Part shown: piece by piece, positions 47,411-59,163 of the stretch | Position numbering within the stretch: position 1 is the stretch's first letter | Layout of the letters: each line of letters starts with the position of its first letter | NCBI RefSeq assembly: GCF_037975245.1 | Contig: NC_092580.1 | Coordinates: 17,122,001-17,186,000 of the forward strand | Length of the DNA stretch: 64,000 nucleotides | Source: Apostichopus japonicus | Taxonomy: Eukaryota > Echinodermata > Holothuroidea > Aspidochirotida > Stichopodidae | Direction of reading: 5' to 3' | Translations under genes and position numbers: made by a program | Notes under the pieces: generated by a model | The model's database searches: none | What the model saw: the letters and a program-made list of their open reading frames with translations, nothing else | Told to the model about the DNA's origin: nothing

Positions 47411-50406
47411 ATGGATGATGATGACACAGGCTACGCCTCAGGTTCCACTACTAGGAGCCAACAAGACTCCCAAAGTGAAGATGTGCTGCCCATGGCATTA
47501 TGGCCATTTTCAGGGGATGATTATGATCATGGTTTTAACATGAAGGCCAGAGCTGTTCCTTCCTGTGCCATAAGAACTTCCTCTGATTCAGAAGATTCCA
47601 CAGACTCAGCCATTAATTTAAACGACAACCAAAATGCATTTGCCGAGGTCAACAACATCAGTCAAATCCAGTACACGCATAACAAAACACTATCGTTTCA
47701 CCAGAAACAGGACGGTTCAGGCTATTACAATAAAACACATTCCAGTTTAAGAGAATTAAGATTAGATAGATCCATAGAAGACAAATTCATGGGTTTCACT
47801 GCAAGTACTGGTGACCTTAGTGATACATGTGAACAAATATCAACTAATCTGGCTACTTCTAATGGAAAAGGTTCACATCGTGAAGATTGCCTGAGACCAA
47901 CAGAATATCATGGTGATAGTTCTAAATCTTTTAGTCATGACTTGAGGGCTTCATCTTCAAACAAAGTACAACAGTCAATGTGTCCTATGGGACAGCAATC
48001 TGCTGATAATCAGAATTCCTCAGAAGACTCTCCTGACTTTCTGAGATCAAGCTCCCCTGGACCATCTCAGTTTAAGAGGAAAGAAAACATTGATGATGAC
48101 AGGCCATTGAAGAGGGTGAAAGGTGACCATGGCACTGAAAATGAGAAAGGTGAGTGTTCTAAAAGGTAGCTATACATACTGTACATGCATAACATATGTA
48201 AAGTTTTTGTACTCTGTCTTGTTAGGTATGGATCATTTACAAGATTGCTTGAAATTTCTTTTTGGTAACTTTACATGAACTTTGCTACTTTCAGATGGTT
48301 TATGTGTATTTTGTGCAGGTTTGCAACTTTGTATGAACCGCCATGTCACTGTACAGCCAGTTGGGACAATTTCCTAATGCTAATACCTCTCTAAACTGTT
48401 CTCCAATATCATGCTTCAAAGCACTGTTATTGACAGTACAAACAGTTCCTAACCTTGATCTGATAGAAACATGATATTCATACTGCTCGTACTGACAATA
48501 CGAGTGCTCTGAAGCTGAGCAGTTCTTTATAATATTGAGCTGTAGGACTCATCGGTAGATTTTCTGCCCGAAGAGATTCCACTCTTTTTTTTCATATTAA
48601 TATTTTCACATTATTGTTAGTAGTTCTGTAGTATTTACTAAAGGGTTTCTGTCCTTTTTCCTCAACTATTGTAGGTCAAAAATGCATTTAAGCATATCTT
48701 TTGTATACATGTTTCTTCTTTCTTACAGAAGTGGCTGAGAAAGAAGACATTCCTTCTATTGATGTTGCTGGTCATGGAAACTTAGTTCTAGCTGGAAATT
48801 CCAACATGACACTCAACTGTAAGTTTACTGTTGGGTTTCTGTATTTCTGTATATCTATGCACAACCTGTATTGTGGTTGGCACCAACAGAATTTCGACCA
48901 AATGCATTTTGGGGGGCTGACCGAATTACATGTTCCTTGTATTTTCTTCTGTGTTGGTTAAGGTGTTGGATGTAAGAACTGTTTGCCTATAAACTCTAAT
49001 GCAAACGATGATCACAGTAATTTGACTGCACAATAATATATAGAAATATTCTTTTTTTATATCCTGAGTTGTTATGAGATGTACCAGCTCTCCACTGGCT
49101 ATAACTCAAAACATTTTAAGAATATAATCATTTGGTTAATGGTGAAAATTAACAAGTTGCACGTATAATACATATGTTTCAGATATATTTATTACTTTGG
49201 AATGAAAAAGTAAAGCTTTGCACAAATATTTGAATTTTTTTTACTTTTTTTGTTTTTATCCCTCTCGTTCAGTCTTCTCTAACAGCAGTAAACATGAGAA
49301 TGACACAACTAAACATTGCTGGGATTGGTCTCGAACATCGGAAAAGGAAGCCCAAGGTACTTATCAATGCTCATTAGCAAGAAATAATCTATATCCTCTT
49401 TGCTTGGTGACCCCAATTTCATGTTCATCATCTTGGCAACCCTCCAGTGTTGGGTATTGTGGCCTGGGAAAGTGTTGTACGGGCAGGAGGTATCCATAAT
49501 CCCTCTCCCATTGAGAAATTGTTTCACGATTCAGGGGTAGTTTAAAAAATATATACATTTTTCACCGTTAAAGTAATTTTTCAAAAGAATTTGCCCCCTT
49601 TTAAAAAAAAAGTGGCAACAAATTTTCGTTCTAAATTTTTGGTTATTCGCCAAGAATTTCTTTCAATCCCAATTTGAGTACCAGAGATATAATCAGTATC
49701 ATTGTCAGTGGGCAAACATATACTGTTTAGCAATTGTCACTAATTTATTGAAACTGAATCAGCATAGTTTTACAAGCACTGAGGTAGCAGTGATATTTAC
49801 AAGAACAGATGTAGTATTACTATTTTTTTAATTATTTCTTAGAAGTAAAGAAAAGGATGAGATTCATCCCAATTCATCCAAAGTTCAGAGAACTTTATTT
49901 CTGACGTGTATTTTTGTGCTTGAAAGTATGTTAAACAAGGATGATTTGAATCAAAACAATCACCAATTACTGTTGATCATATTTACATTACGGAATGCGT
50001 TTCGACATAGATGTATGCTTAGCAATTCGTTCAATCTTGCACCGGTGAAATGTGACTTGTGAAGTCTTATATTTGCTATTTTCCTCTATTCTGCTTATCT
50101 TCTTCAGTTGAAGACGTCACTGACGTCTTTCGTAAATTTGCTGATGGATTGTCCCAGCACGTTGACCACCGTAAAGTAGCGAGGTTCCTAGAGTTTGCAG
50201 ACATGGTAAGCTTGGAGGATGACTTGAAGAAACTGAGGACCATGAAGACTTCGGAGTCGGATAGAATTTTCTTTGTTTTGCTTCGATGGTGGAAAGAAGG
50301 CAACTTTGGTAATGACAGGGAGGCCATTAAAAGAGAGCTGGGCTTCCTCTTGGAGGATCTGAGACTCCAACGCATGAAGAGGAACCTAAAGCAATTCTTT
50401 TGTTAG
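47411..50406 (+). CDS. Nuclear-type protein with C-terminal death-fold-like domain (403 aa)
   Basis: Four coding exons: 47411-48149, 48729-48818, 49273-49356, 50108-50406. All introns are GT-AG in phase 1, and the total of 1212 nt closes in frame. The start ATG has a good context (GAACCATGG); an acceptor (TACCTTCTAG) at about 47372 implies a non-coding 5' exon. Residues 1-246 are acidic, Ser-rich and probably disordered, with two basic clusters, KRK at 222-224 and KRVK at 234-237, forming a bipartite-type nuclear signal. Residues 255-276 contain GHGNLVLAGNSNMTLN. Residues about 305-395 form six predicted amphipathic segments (DVFRKFADGLSQHV, KVARFLEFADMV, DRIFFVLLRWWKEGNF, REAIKRELGFLLEDL) in the pattern of death/DED-type domains, with the usual L..W..... 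after helix 4. No enzyme domain. I do not recognise a named orthologue. The domain call is by pattern only. Confidence 0.75.
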
Positions 50407-53400
50407 TTTTGATTACTATTAATAAGTTGTTTGTTTCACCTTGATAAAAGGAAACTTTTGTATGGTTTCCATGTATCAAGCAGTTAGAAAAAAACAAAAT
50501 GGTAAGTGGAAACTTAGAAAATCAAATCCATTCATCAGGCTCTTGCAGCTGGTCAATGATGTTCTTCATTAGTTGGGATGAATGACAAATTGATTAAGGT
50601 CATCTCATCCTCAAGGCATGAGTAACATCATTCTATGATGGTATTCTATGATGTTGATGCCCAATGTAGCACTTAAAATTGTGGATGCTGACTTTTAATG
50701 ACATATTGTAATCATTGAACTTCTTAGGATGGCCAGATTTACTCAGAAGGATTTGAGGTAGTTGTTTAAGCATAATGTATAGTTGCTATGTGATATTGGT
50801 TTGATTCATTAGGACTGATTTTAAGATAATGTTTAATATTTCAGCCTGGTGTTCCTCTCACTTTCATGATGGGCCTCTTTTTTCCCCCCAGACATGGTCT
50901 TTGCTATAAGCGCAATGCATGTTGCTATTTATTTGAAGTGGTTGGGGAAGGACACACACAGTTCTCAAGTTCTAGAGTCATTTGTACAATATAGCTTGCA
51001 AAGGCTACATGTTACAGTCATTTAACACAGCAACTGAAGACGATTTCCAAAGGAATAATCAAAATTGAAATAATGAGAAGTGAAACAGAATTGTTCTGTT
51101 AATATCTTCACATAACTTAGACAGTACAACGTTGTGTATAACGAACAAAAGATTGTTTTGACTGATAAATATTGGCGGATGAGAGGAGGAGAAGATGAGA
51201 GGAGGGGAAGATGAGCAGTACTTACTCTGCATCTATTATTGAGAGTTTTGTACTATGAATGATTGTATGATAATTCAATCGGTAAATAAATCTTTGAGAG
51301 TGTGCTAGAATAATAATAATAATTACAGCGATGATTTAAATTGTGTTCATCACTTAATAAGATATTATGAAAACCAACAGTACAGTTTATATATATATAC
51401 ATGTCAAATACTAACAGTAATTGTACTATTATTTTGTGGACTTAATAAGGGGTCAGATGGGAGATTGGTCAGAAATTAAAGTTTGAATTTAAGATGTTAG
51501 TATCTTGAAGGAAACTGTTAAAGTGCAGTTGTTATGTGGTAGGTTATTACTGTAGTATTACAGTATTGCTACCTGTTGTATCACAGTCTTCTTTTGAATG
51601 GACATATTTGGTAACTACTTGAATATTTTTTCAGGAATATGTAAGGTTGCCTTTACCCTATGCCCCATTCATCTGAAATGAATTATCTGTACGTAGGGTT
51701 GTAGATATATCAAAAATTTAATATGTTGCAAGTAGTTAGAAATTGCTAGAAGGTCTTTCACATTGTTCCTATTAGGTTTTGTCAAAACTGCTCAAAATGA
51801 ATACAAAGAAAAGCAAATCATATTTTGCATGTTGTTGATTGAATAGCACAGTAGATCATAATGTATGAACTCTTTCAAAGTTTAATTAATTTGCCAAGGA
51901 AACATCGACTGTTAAACTAGACCATCACTACGTTCACACTTTCTACTTAAGTAGCCTAACTTACTCTGCTTACAACAATCAAGGCTGAAGTTTCGATATT
52001 AGCTGTGGAAGCCTATTGCTGACTAATTGTACCCTTTTGAACAAAAAGAAAAACTGGATAGGGTCCTTACAGAATATTGAACTAGCAACTTGAGGATTAG
52101 TTGGGATGTTGAATTAAGATGAACATTATGATATGTTCAAATAAGTTGGCTTATTTTTAAACTCAAGAAGATCCTGCTAGGGTGAACGTATCATGTTCCC
52201 TATTTTTTTTTTGGGGGGGGGAATATATTAGAAGTATTAATTAGGAGTAGCACATTCTCTGCCCCCCCCTTTTTTTGTAGATAAGTATGCAACTGTAGAG
52301 ATATTCTCAGGTCTGAAATATTTAAGACTTCCATGGAAGTATAGGAGTCAATAGCAGATTTCTGAAATTACTCCACTTTAATTTTTCTTTTAATTAATCA
52401 ACTGTAGGATAGTTGCAAATGATTTGTAAATTTTCCAATAGAGTATCATTGCACAAGCACTACTTGATTAGACAATATTGTACATTCATTAAGAAATAGT
52501 TTTGGTTTATTGTTTCAGAGAGAATCAGACATTTACTCTTTGCTTTGGTGTCGGACAATTAGAGGTTAAACAAAATTGACAGCGAATAGAAATTATTTGT
52601 TGGAAATGGTATATCACATTTGGTAGAAGGACACGCTGGTTTGTGCCTTTCTTATATGCAGTAGATTTGTAATGACAAAGTTTTATTTTGAAATTGTTCT
52701 CAAATATGTGCAGGAATTTGTTGCGATAATTGCAAGCTTCGTATCTCTCATAAATGTTTCAGTCACAAGTTTGAATTTGATAGCAGTAATCAGACCCTCG
52801 CAACTACCAGATTTCATGACGTCACAGCATGGAGTGTATGTCAAGATATATTTTTAGCTTTGTATAGACATCAATTATCAGTGTTCGATCGGTTCAAGTA
52901 AAATAGTTCTCCAAAATATCTCTAATGGATTGATGGTGAATACATTTCCATGGCACCTCTTTTTTTCTGCACGACTAAAGTGAGGTTTAATTGAAATTTG
53001 TGTAGCTTCCTTTGTGCGGTGTTGATAAACTCATTGCTCAAAATCATTGCCTTTGGACATGATTGTCAAATTTCAACTTTTTAAACGTTTTGGAAACTGT
53101 GGCTGTCGTAACTCCGCATTCCTCCGGACATGAGTGTGAATCAAAAGTATTATTAAACTGCTTGTTGCCCACGAAATTGTCACAGCCAAATTTTATCATA
53201 TATTATCGCATGCATTAATGTCCCTTTATTTAATGTGATATATGCCATCAGTTATTATCAAGCGGTCAGGTCACTCAAACTCACCAAGGTGGTTACAGAA
53301 AAAATTTAGATCGTGAAATTTTATGTCTGCTCTTAAAATAAAATTTGCACCAAATCAATAAACATATAGATAAAATGATAGTATTTGTGGTATTCTCACA

Positions 53401-56400
53401 AAATATAGAGATAATGTTCAGTTTTTCATGTAAGAAATGTGTCAAACTTTCAAAATTAGTTGTGTTCATCTGAAGCTTGTATATTCACATAATTTAAACT
53501 TTTGTTCCAAGAAACCTGCTCAGCAGCTTAAAATGTAATGCTTTCTCTTATTTATTCATATCATATGTGGAGCTTTCAACTGAAATTGGTGATTTTGTTT
53601 GGAAAAGAAATATTTCCAAATGATTTTTTAAATTTTTTTATCCCTAGGTTTCCTTCTTTAGCAAAAGCATTTTATACTCATTTCCAATTGACAAAGTCTG
53701 AGTGATTATTTTATGTAATTGATTTTAAAATTGCATCCATTTTAATTTTAACAAATTTTTGTGTTAAAAACAATATGGACCCATTTGACAGGAAGTAAAG
53801 TCAAACAGGAAGGAAGGAAAATATCCCATCATAATTTAACCTTCTGACATTCCTTTGTTTTTTGCCATATCTTTTCAACAGTTTCAGGTTATGAATTTTG
53901 AAGCGTTGGATATTTTTTTAGTTACTGTACCTGTTGATACATAACAGCATGCTTTTGTCTGTTTGTGAAACCTTTACCTTATTCCAAAACATGATGATTG
54001 ATTCAAGTTTTGTACGGAGGTCTTGCAACATTCACACTTGGTTTTAGTTTTCGAAGAGTGCTCAACAATTTTAATCGTACTTTTCTACTGGTAGGGAACT
54101 ACTGTATCAACAGTATCCTTTGTTACTGAAACAGGACAAAACAGACCATGAATTGACTTAGCCAGAAAATACCCAAAGACTGCCTTGAAAGTGTTAGACC
54201 CAAATGTGACTATAAACTTTGGACTTTTTTTGCATAATTTAGACCAACAGCATCAAAGCTATGGTTATGATCCAATGTTTGGCTCACAAAGGGTATCCAG
54301 TGGGTTGCGAGATCATAAATTAAAATATGTTAACTTATCTACAGTCGAAGTATCATAATACTGGCCACATGGCCCTGTGTACCAATCTCAGGATTACATT
54401 GTCACGTCTTCAAACCGAGGTCAACAAACTTGTGGCACGGAAGCAGTCCCAACCATCACATCAGTAACCATATTCCAGTGACATTACCAATGACAAATTT
54501 GGGAGGACATGGGGAGAGGGATGATTCAATGGGTCGTTGCCAAATGCCAAAAAGTTTAGTCGTGGAACGTTGTTTTTAGACAATACTGGTTGACTTTTAA
54601 TCTTATCAACAAGTACAAGTATTTATTGTGTGCTATAATAAATTTTTATCATTTGAAGTTTGTGATTATTTTTGTAATTATTATGCGATAATTTCACATT
54701 AACATTTATCAATTTTGGATTACACACTAAATAACCAGAATAAATCATCGGTTGTGATTCAGAGTCATCCAGGTATCACAGTTTATTGGTGGTAAAAAAA
54801 ACAGTTTTATTGTTTGCTACAGTTGTGCAGTAATATTTCATTTATAAAGTTGGACATTTTGTAATTGGTTTTGGGTTTGAAGGTAACTCTTTGGTATGGT
54901 TTTGTTACTTTTATATGCCATAGCAAATCCAGGTCAGTAGCTCACGCTAGTCAAGTTTCATTTCAAGTCGGGAAAATACATCTAAAAGTTTGAGACTTTC
55001 TCTTTGTATGCGATTGACTTTTCTTTTTTTTTAATTATCTGGGAGATGAAATTCTTAAAAAGGAATGGAGTCATAACTAATCACTTACCATGATTGAATT
55101 GATGAAGCAAGCAAGAAGGCTTTCAAAAGTTAATTCGATACAATCTTGTTGTAACTTGTAAGCAATATGTCATAGGTTCGGTAAAAGTGAGGACCAACAT
55201 CAAGCGTTGCGTAAAGTTCGGCGTTAATCAGGACCAAAATGTGTTCACCATTTCCTTGTAAAACCTGCTTGAAAAGACTACAGGTGGGAGGGACCTAGGA
55301 ATTTCAGACAAGTCAAATTCAAACCTCCCAATTTTTACCATTTAGATCATCAGTTGTTTATTTCATCCCCTTCAACATCCAAGTATCAAGAGAATTGATA
55401 ATGACAGAAGACATGCCAAAGAAATGTCACTTCAGTAACTCCATCAACGACTTTGACAAAGGTTAACTTTTCAGGCAGACATACTCCATTCTGACTGTGG
55501 TTTGGTACCTGCAGGGTCAGTACTCTCTTGTAATTAATTATCAAATGCTAATTTAAAGGAAATAAGCAATTTGCATATTGTAATTATTGTTACTGTTTTG
55601 TGAATCTTTATAGAAATTTTATATAAAAAAAAAAATGTTGGAGACCCTGGGTACATATAATGTGACAAGTTTAATGCATCCCTCTGGTACAGAAGGAATG
55701 TTTTTATAATTCAAACCTCAGCTTTTACAGTAGAGAAAATACATTTTTTCATAGTTTACCAAATTACATCCCCACTTACATCAATAACAACATAAGGAAG
55801 GTTTTCTTTTATCAACAGTAACTTTTATGTTTACATATATTCGTTTATAAGTTTTATTTTAGTTTTCATGTTTTTTTGGTATGTAGAAGAGTTGAAGCCA
55901 TTTTCTTTAATACTTAAAAGGTTCCTATGCCAACAGGAGAATACTGGTGGAGAGGGGGGTGGGGGGGATTCAAGGATGGAGGAGGATTCAAGGAGGGAGG
56001 AGGATTTTTTACATCTTGATAGGTATATTTTGGTTAAAAGAAAAAATTAGGTTGAACTTTAAATGCTTATTTTTAATTTCGTACTTGTAAATTGTTAATC
56101 ATGATTATGAAGACAGGTCTTTCTTTTAATTAATAGTCTCAATGAATATACCTACCTCTTATAAGAATTGCAAGTCAAAAATTGGGGTCTAATGATTACC
56201 AAACTTAGGTAAGGTATTGTGATTAGTCAATCTCCATGTCAATGGCTACAGTGCTGAGTAACATTTCTCTACAATCCTGTAGTTCATCACTTCAAAGTCA
56301 TATTTACAGTGTGCTAGACCTGTCCAAAGTTATATCATACATTAGTGTGTCATTTCACTCCAGTATTGTATCAAAGAGAGTCCCATGTTGAATTCACATG

Positions 56401-56589
56401 GTAACGTTGTTCTCTGATGCAAACTTGATGGCATTCATCACAAAAACATTTCATTAAAATTGTTTGCTACTTTTTGGTCGTTTGAGTTTGAAGAAAAAAA
56501 AACTAGTCCATTACTTGAAAATATTTGTCTATATACCATATGTTGAGAGTCTGTTACCAGATAGACAACTTGTTTTATGTTTGGAAGTA
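50407..56589. other. Intergenic and probable 3' UTRs; no gene seen
   Basis: Convergent spacer between the death-fold gene (plus) and NAPE-PLD (minus). AATAAA motifs at about 51286 and 54645 are candidate plus-strand polyadenylation signals. Poly-G/poly-C runs occur at about 52212 and 52262. No open frame with family resemblance was found. Confidence 0.4.
52162..52190 (+). repeat. Second copy of the AAGAAGATCCTGCTAGG repeat fragment
   Basis: Shares AAGAAGATCCTGCTAGG with 36736-36752, then diverges (GGTGAACGTA against GATTGAAACGT). It is a more decayed copy of the same element. Confidence 0.5.
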
Positions 56590-56990
56590 CACTGAGAATG
56601 CATGATCACATGAATTGAGGAGTTGGGGGGGGGGGGGAGGGGGATCCTTCATTATCCAACCAATATTTTTGGCATTGGAATTCACTGGTACAGGTTTTAA
56701 GAGGAAATTTCACAGCATGTTATATGAGAATGACTCGGGTTATGTGTGACATTCCTCTTTCTTTAATATCTTCCATTACCAGTCAGTTAAGAAATTTCTG
56801 GGTAATCTGGACATGTCATGTCCAGGTCATGTGACTGGAAGATTCATTACCCATCCATATTTTGTCCAGTGAGATGTAACGGTGCAATTAAGAGGAAATG
56901 AACAACATGTTGTTCTAGAATGACTCGGCTGCACAGTGTGACATATACTGGTAGAAGTTACCAGTCAGTACAGTAAGACCTAGGTATTCC
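56590..56990. repeat. Two-copy diverged tandem duplication, about 190 bp unit
   Basis: The blocks TCATTA-CCA-CCA-TATTTT, AAGAGGAAAT, ACATGTT...AGAATGACTCGG, GTGTGACAT and TACCAGTCAGT occur in the same order twice: once at about 56590-56785 and again at about 56840-56990. Divergence is considerable, so it is old. Confidence 0.65.
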
Positions 56991-57165
56991 GACATTAAAA
57001 CCAGGAAAGAATGTCTAGATAGTCAATGTTATCACTGTAAAGTGTAGTTTGCTATTGTATTGGACCTTACACAGTACAATAAATATCGTAATGTGCCAAA
57101 TTCAGTATTGTGTATACAACACCTTGTACTGTAGCTTGTTTGCAAATATAAGTCATAACTTGTCT

Positions 57166-57168
<3 letters not shown>

Positions 57169-57202
<34 letters not shown>
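57169..57202. repeat. (TA)n microsatellite
   Basis: About 16 uninterrupted AT/TA dinucleotides followed by ACACATACA. Confidence 0.95.
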
Positions 57203-57207
<5 letters not shown>

Positions 57208-59163
57208 CAGGTGACAAACGCCTACAGTGGAATTACGACGTTCCTTATCGGTTTTCAATGATATATCATCAAATGCATTTTATGGCATTGTACAAGAGCA
57301 AATAGCGGTAACTGTATCCAGATCATTCCAGGATGTAATGGCAACTAGGTATCACTGTACTGCATAAGTTTGTTGTTATCTATCTTGCTAGTGCATTTTA
57401 TGAATGAATCAGGATCCCGTTACCAATCTTGAAATATGATCCCACACTCTTGCACATCAGATACCAGCAAACTTGGTCGGGCCAGCACTGATGATAAAAC
57501 AGTGATTCTCTGAATCAACTTGAATTGGTTCTTGAACTGAAGTAATAGTTTGTTGTTGTTTTAGAATATCTGATCCCTAAAGAAAAGAGGAATTTTTTTT
57601 TAATGATTAATGTGAAGTAATTGTTTGTCTAGCAATGTAAATAAGCAGCTGTGTTCATAGAAACTGTAGAAAAACTTTGTCACATAAATAAAATTGATGC
57701 ATTCAAATATTATTATTTATTCATCATTTCTTGTTTATGATTGTTTTGTCTTCTTTCTTATTTTTAATTAAAAAAAATACAGTAATTTATATATAACAAA
57801 GATGACACTAGACATTACTCTCAAATTTCTGGAATATATAGTTTTCTATTGCAAATTAGCTTGATTAACTTGATTATTTAATATTTATTACACACATATG
57901 ACTAGCTTCATATTCACAAAATGATTGCAATTTACATTTATGAATATTCACATGTTAAGAGATAAATTGCGTAACTAAGAATTGACTTTGAGAATTGGTA
58001 CATTTGATTCAATTAAGTTTTGATCAAAGTTCATGTCTTGTTGAAATTCTTTTCAATGTTACCTAGGATTTGCACAATGAAAGTTCTGGAACCATTTTTA
58101 TTAAAATTCTTTGGATTTTTTTGCACCTGTATTTCTTAACTACAAATATACAAATATATGTACAGTATTAAGATAGATTCTTTGGAAAGCATAAAGGAAA
58201 ACTCCATTCAGTAATGGGACTGAGAAAAGATTTGATCTTGTACAATAAACAGTTAGAGGTAGATTTCCTAAGTATAGAATTTCAAATCGCACTACTAAAC
58301 TTTGCCAGTCATTACACTATTTGCTTTGTCAACAAAAACCAGGACAACTTTGTAAACCTGTAGCCACACAGATGTTTCTCAGAACTGTTGGAAACATGTC
58401 GAAGTAATCAAAAACTTGTTGAATACTTTACTCTAGTTACTATGTAAGTATTTAAGAACAAATGATTGATGAACGGATGATACTTTGAAGAAATATTAAT
58501 TTTTTTGATAATCCTATGCCAATAAAACTCTAAAAAGTCTTACACTTTGAAACTAATTGAACTATATAGATATATATGTATAGATATATAGACTAACATG
58601 TGAAAACATACTAAACAACATTTAAAGCTCAGATACAATTTTCCACTCAAAAGATACTGAAGAAGAATAAAGGGAAAAAAGGACTTTCAACTAAAACATT
58701 ATTGATTTCCTCACCATAATCTAAATCAAATAAATGACACTTACCGAACACAAAACATACATCGTTTTATGGGGTGTACCTTCAAAAACACATATATTCC
58801 TTGTGCTTAACATTTATTTTAAATTTTATTTTCAATCTGTTTATGACTTCTTCGTCCTTATTCTACTATAAAATAACATGCTTGCAAATGCAGAGCACTA
58901 AAAGTCAGAATTTCTCACGAGGAGAAGTATCCAATGCAACATTTTTGGATTATCACATATTATATATCCTGTAATCCTCATTGAATTGACCACTTCTGAG
59001 AGATGCATTTGCACAGGTAATTTTGATATTGAATGCCAAATAGGTCTTTAAAACGAAGAAATTTTTACGATATGTGCTTGAGAGTTAAGTCAGATTCATT
59101 ATGTACCCTGTACGTCCATATATACCTATGGTAACATCCTACATATTATTCTAAATATCAATC
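57203..59163. other. AT-rich spacer and probable 3' UTR of NAPE-PLD
   Basis: No gene seen. The side next to 59163 should hold the 3' UTR of the minus-strand NAPE-PLD gene; the cleavage site cannot be placed from sequence alone. Confidence 0.35.

Noticed and set aside
49218-49527. Extension of the death-fold gene exon past 49356
   Set aside because: The frame continues to about 49499, but a good donor (AAG/GTACTT) at 49357 joins in phase with the next exon, and sequence beyond is not conserved-looking.
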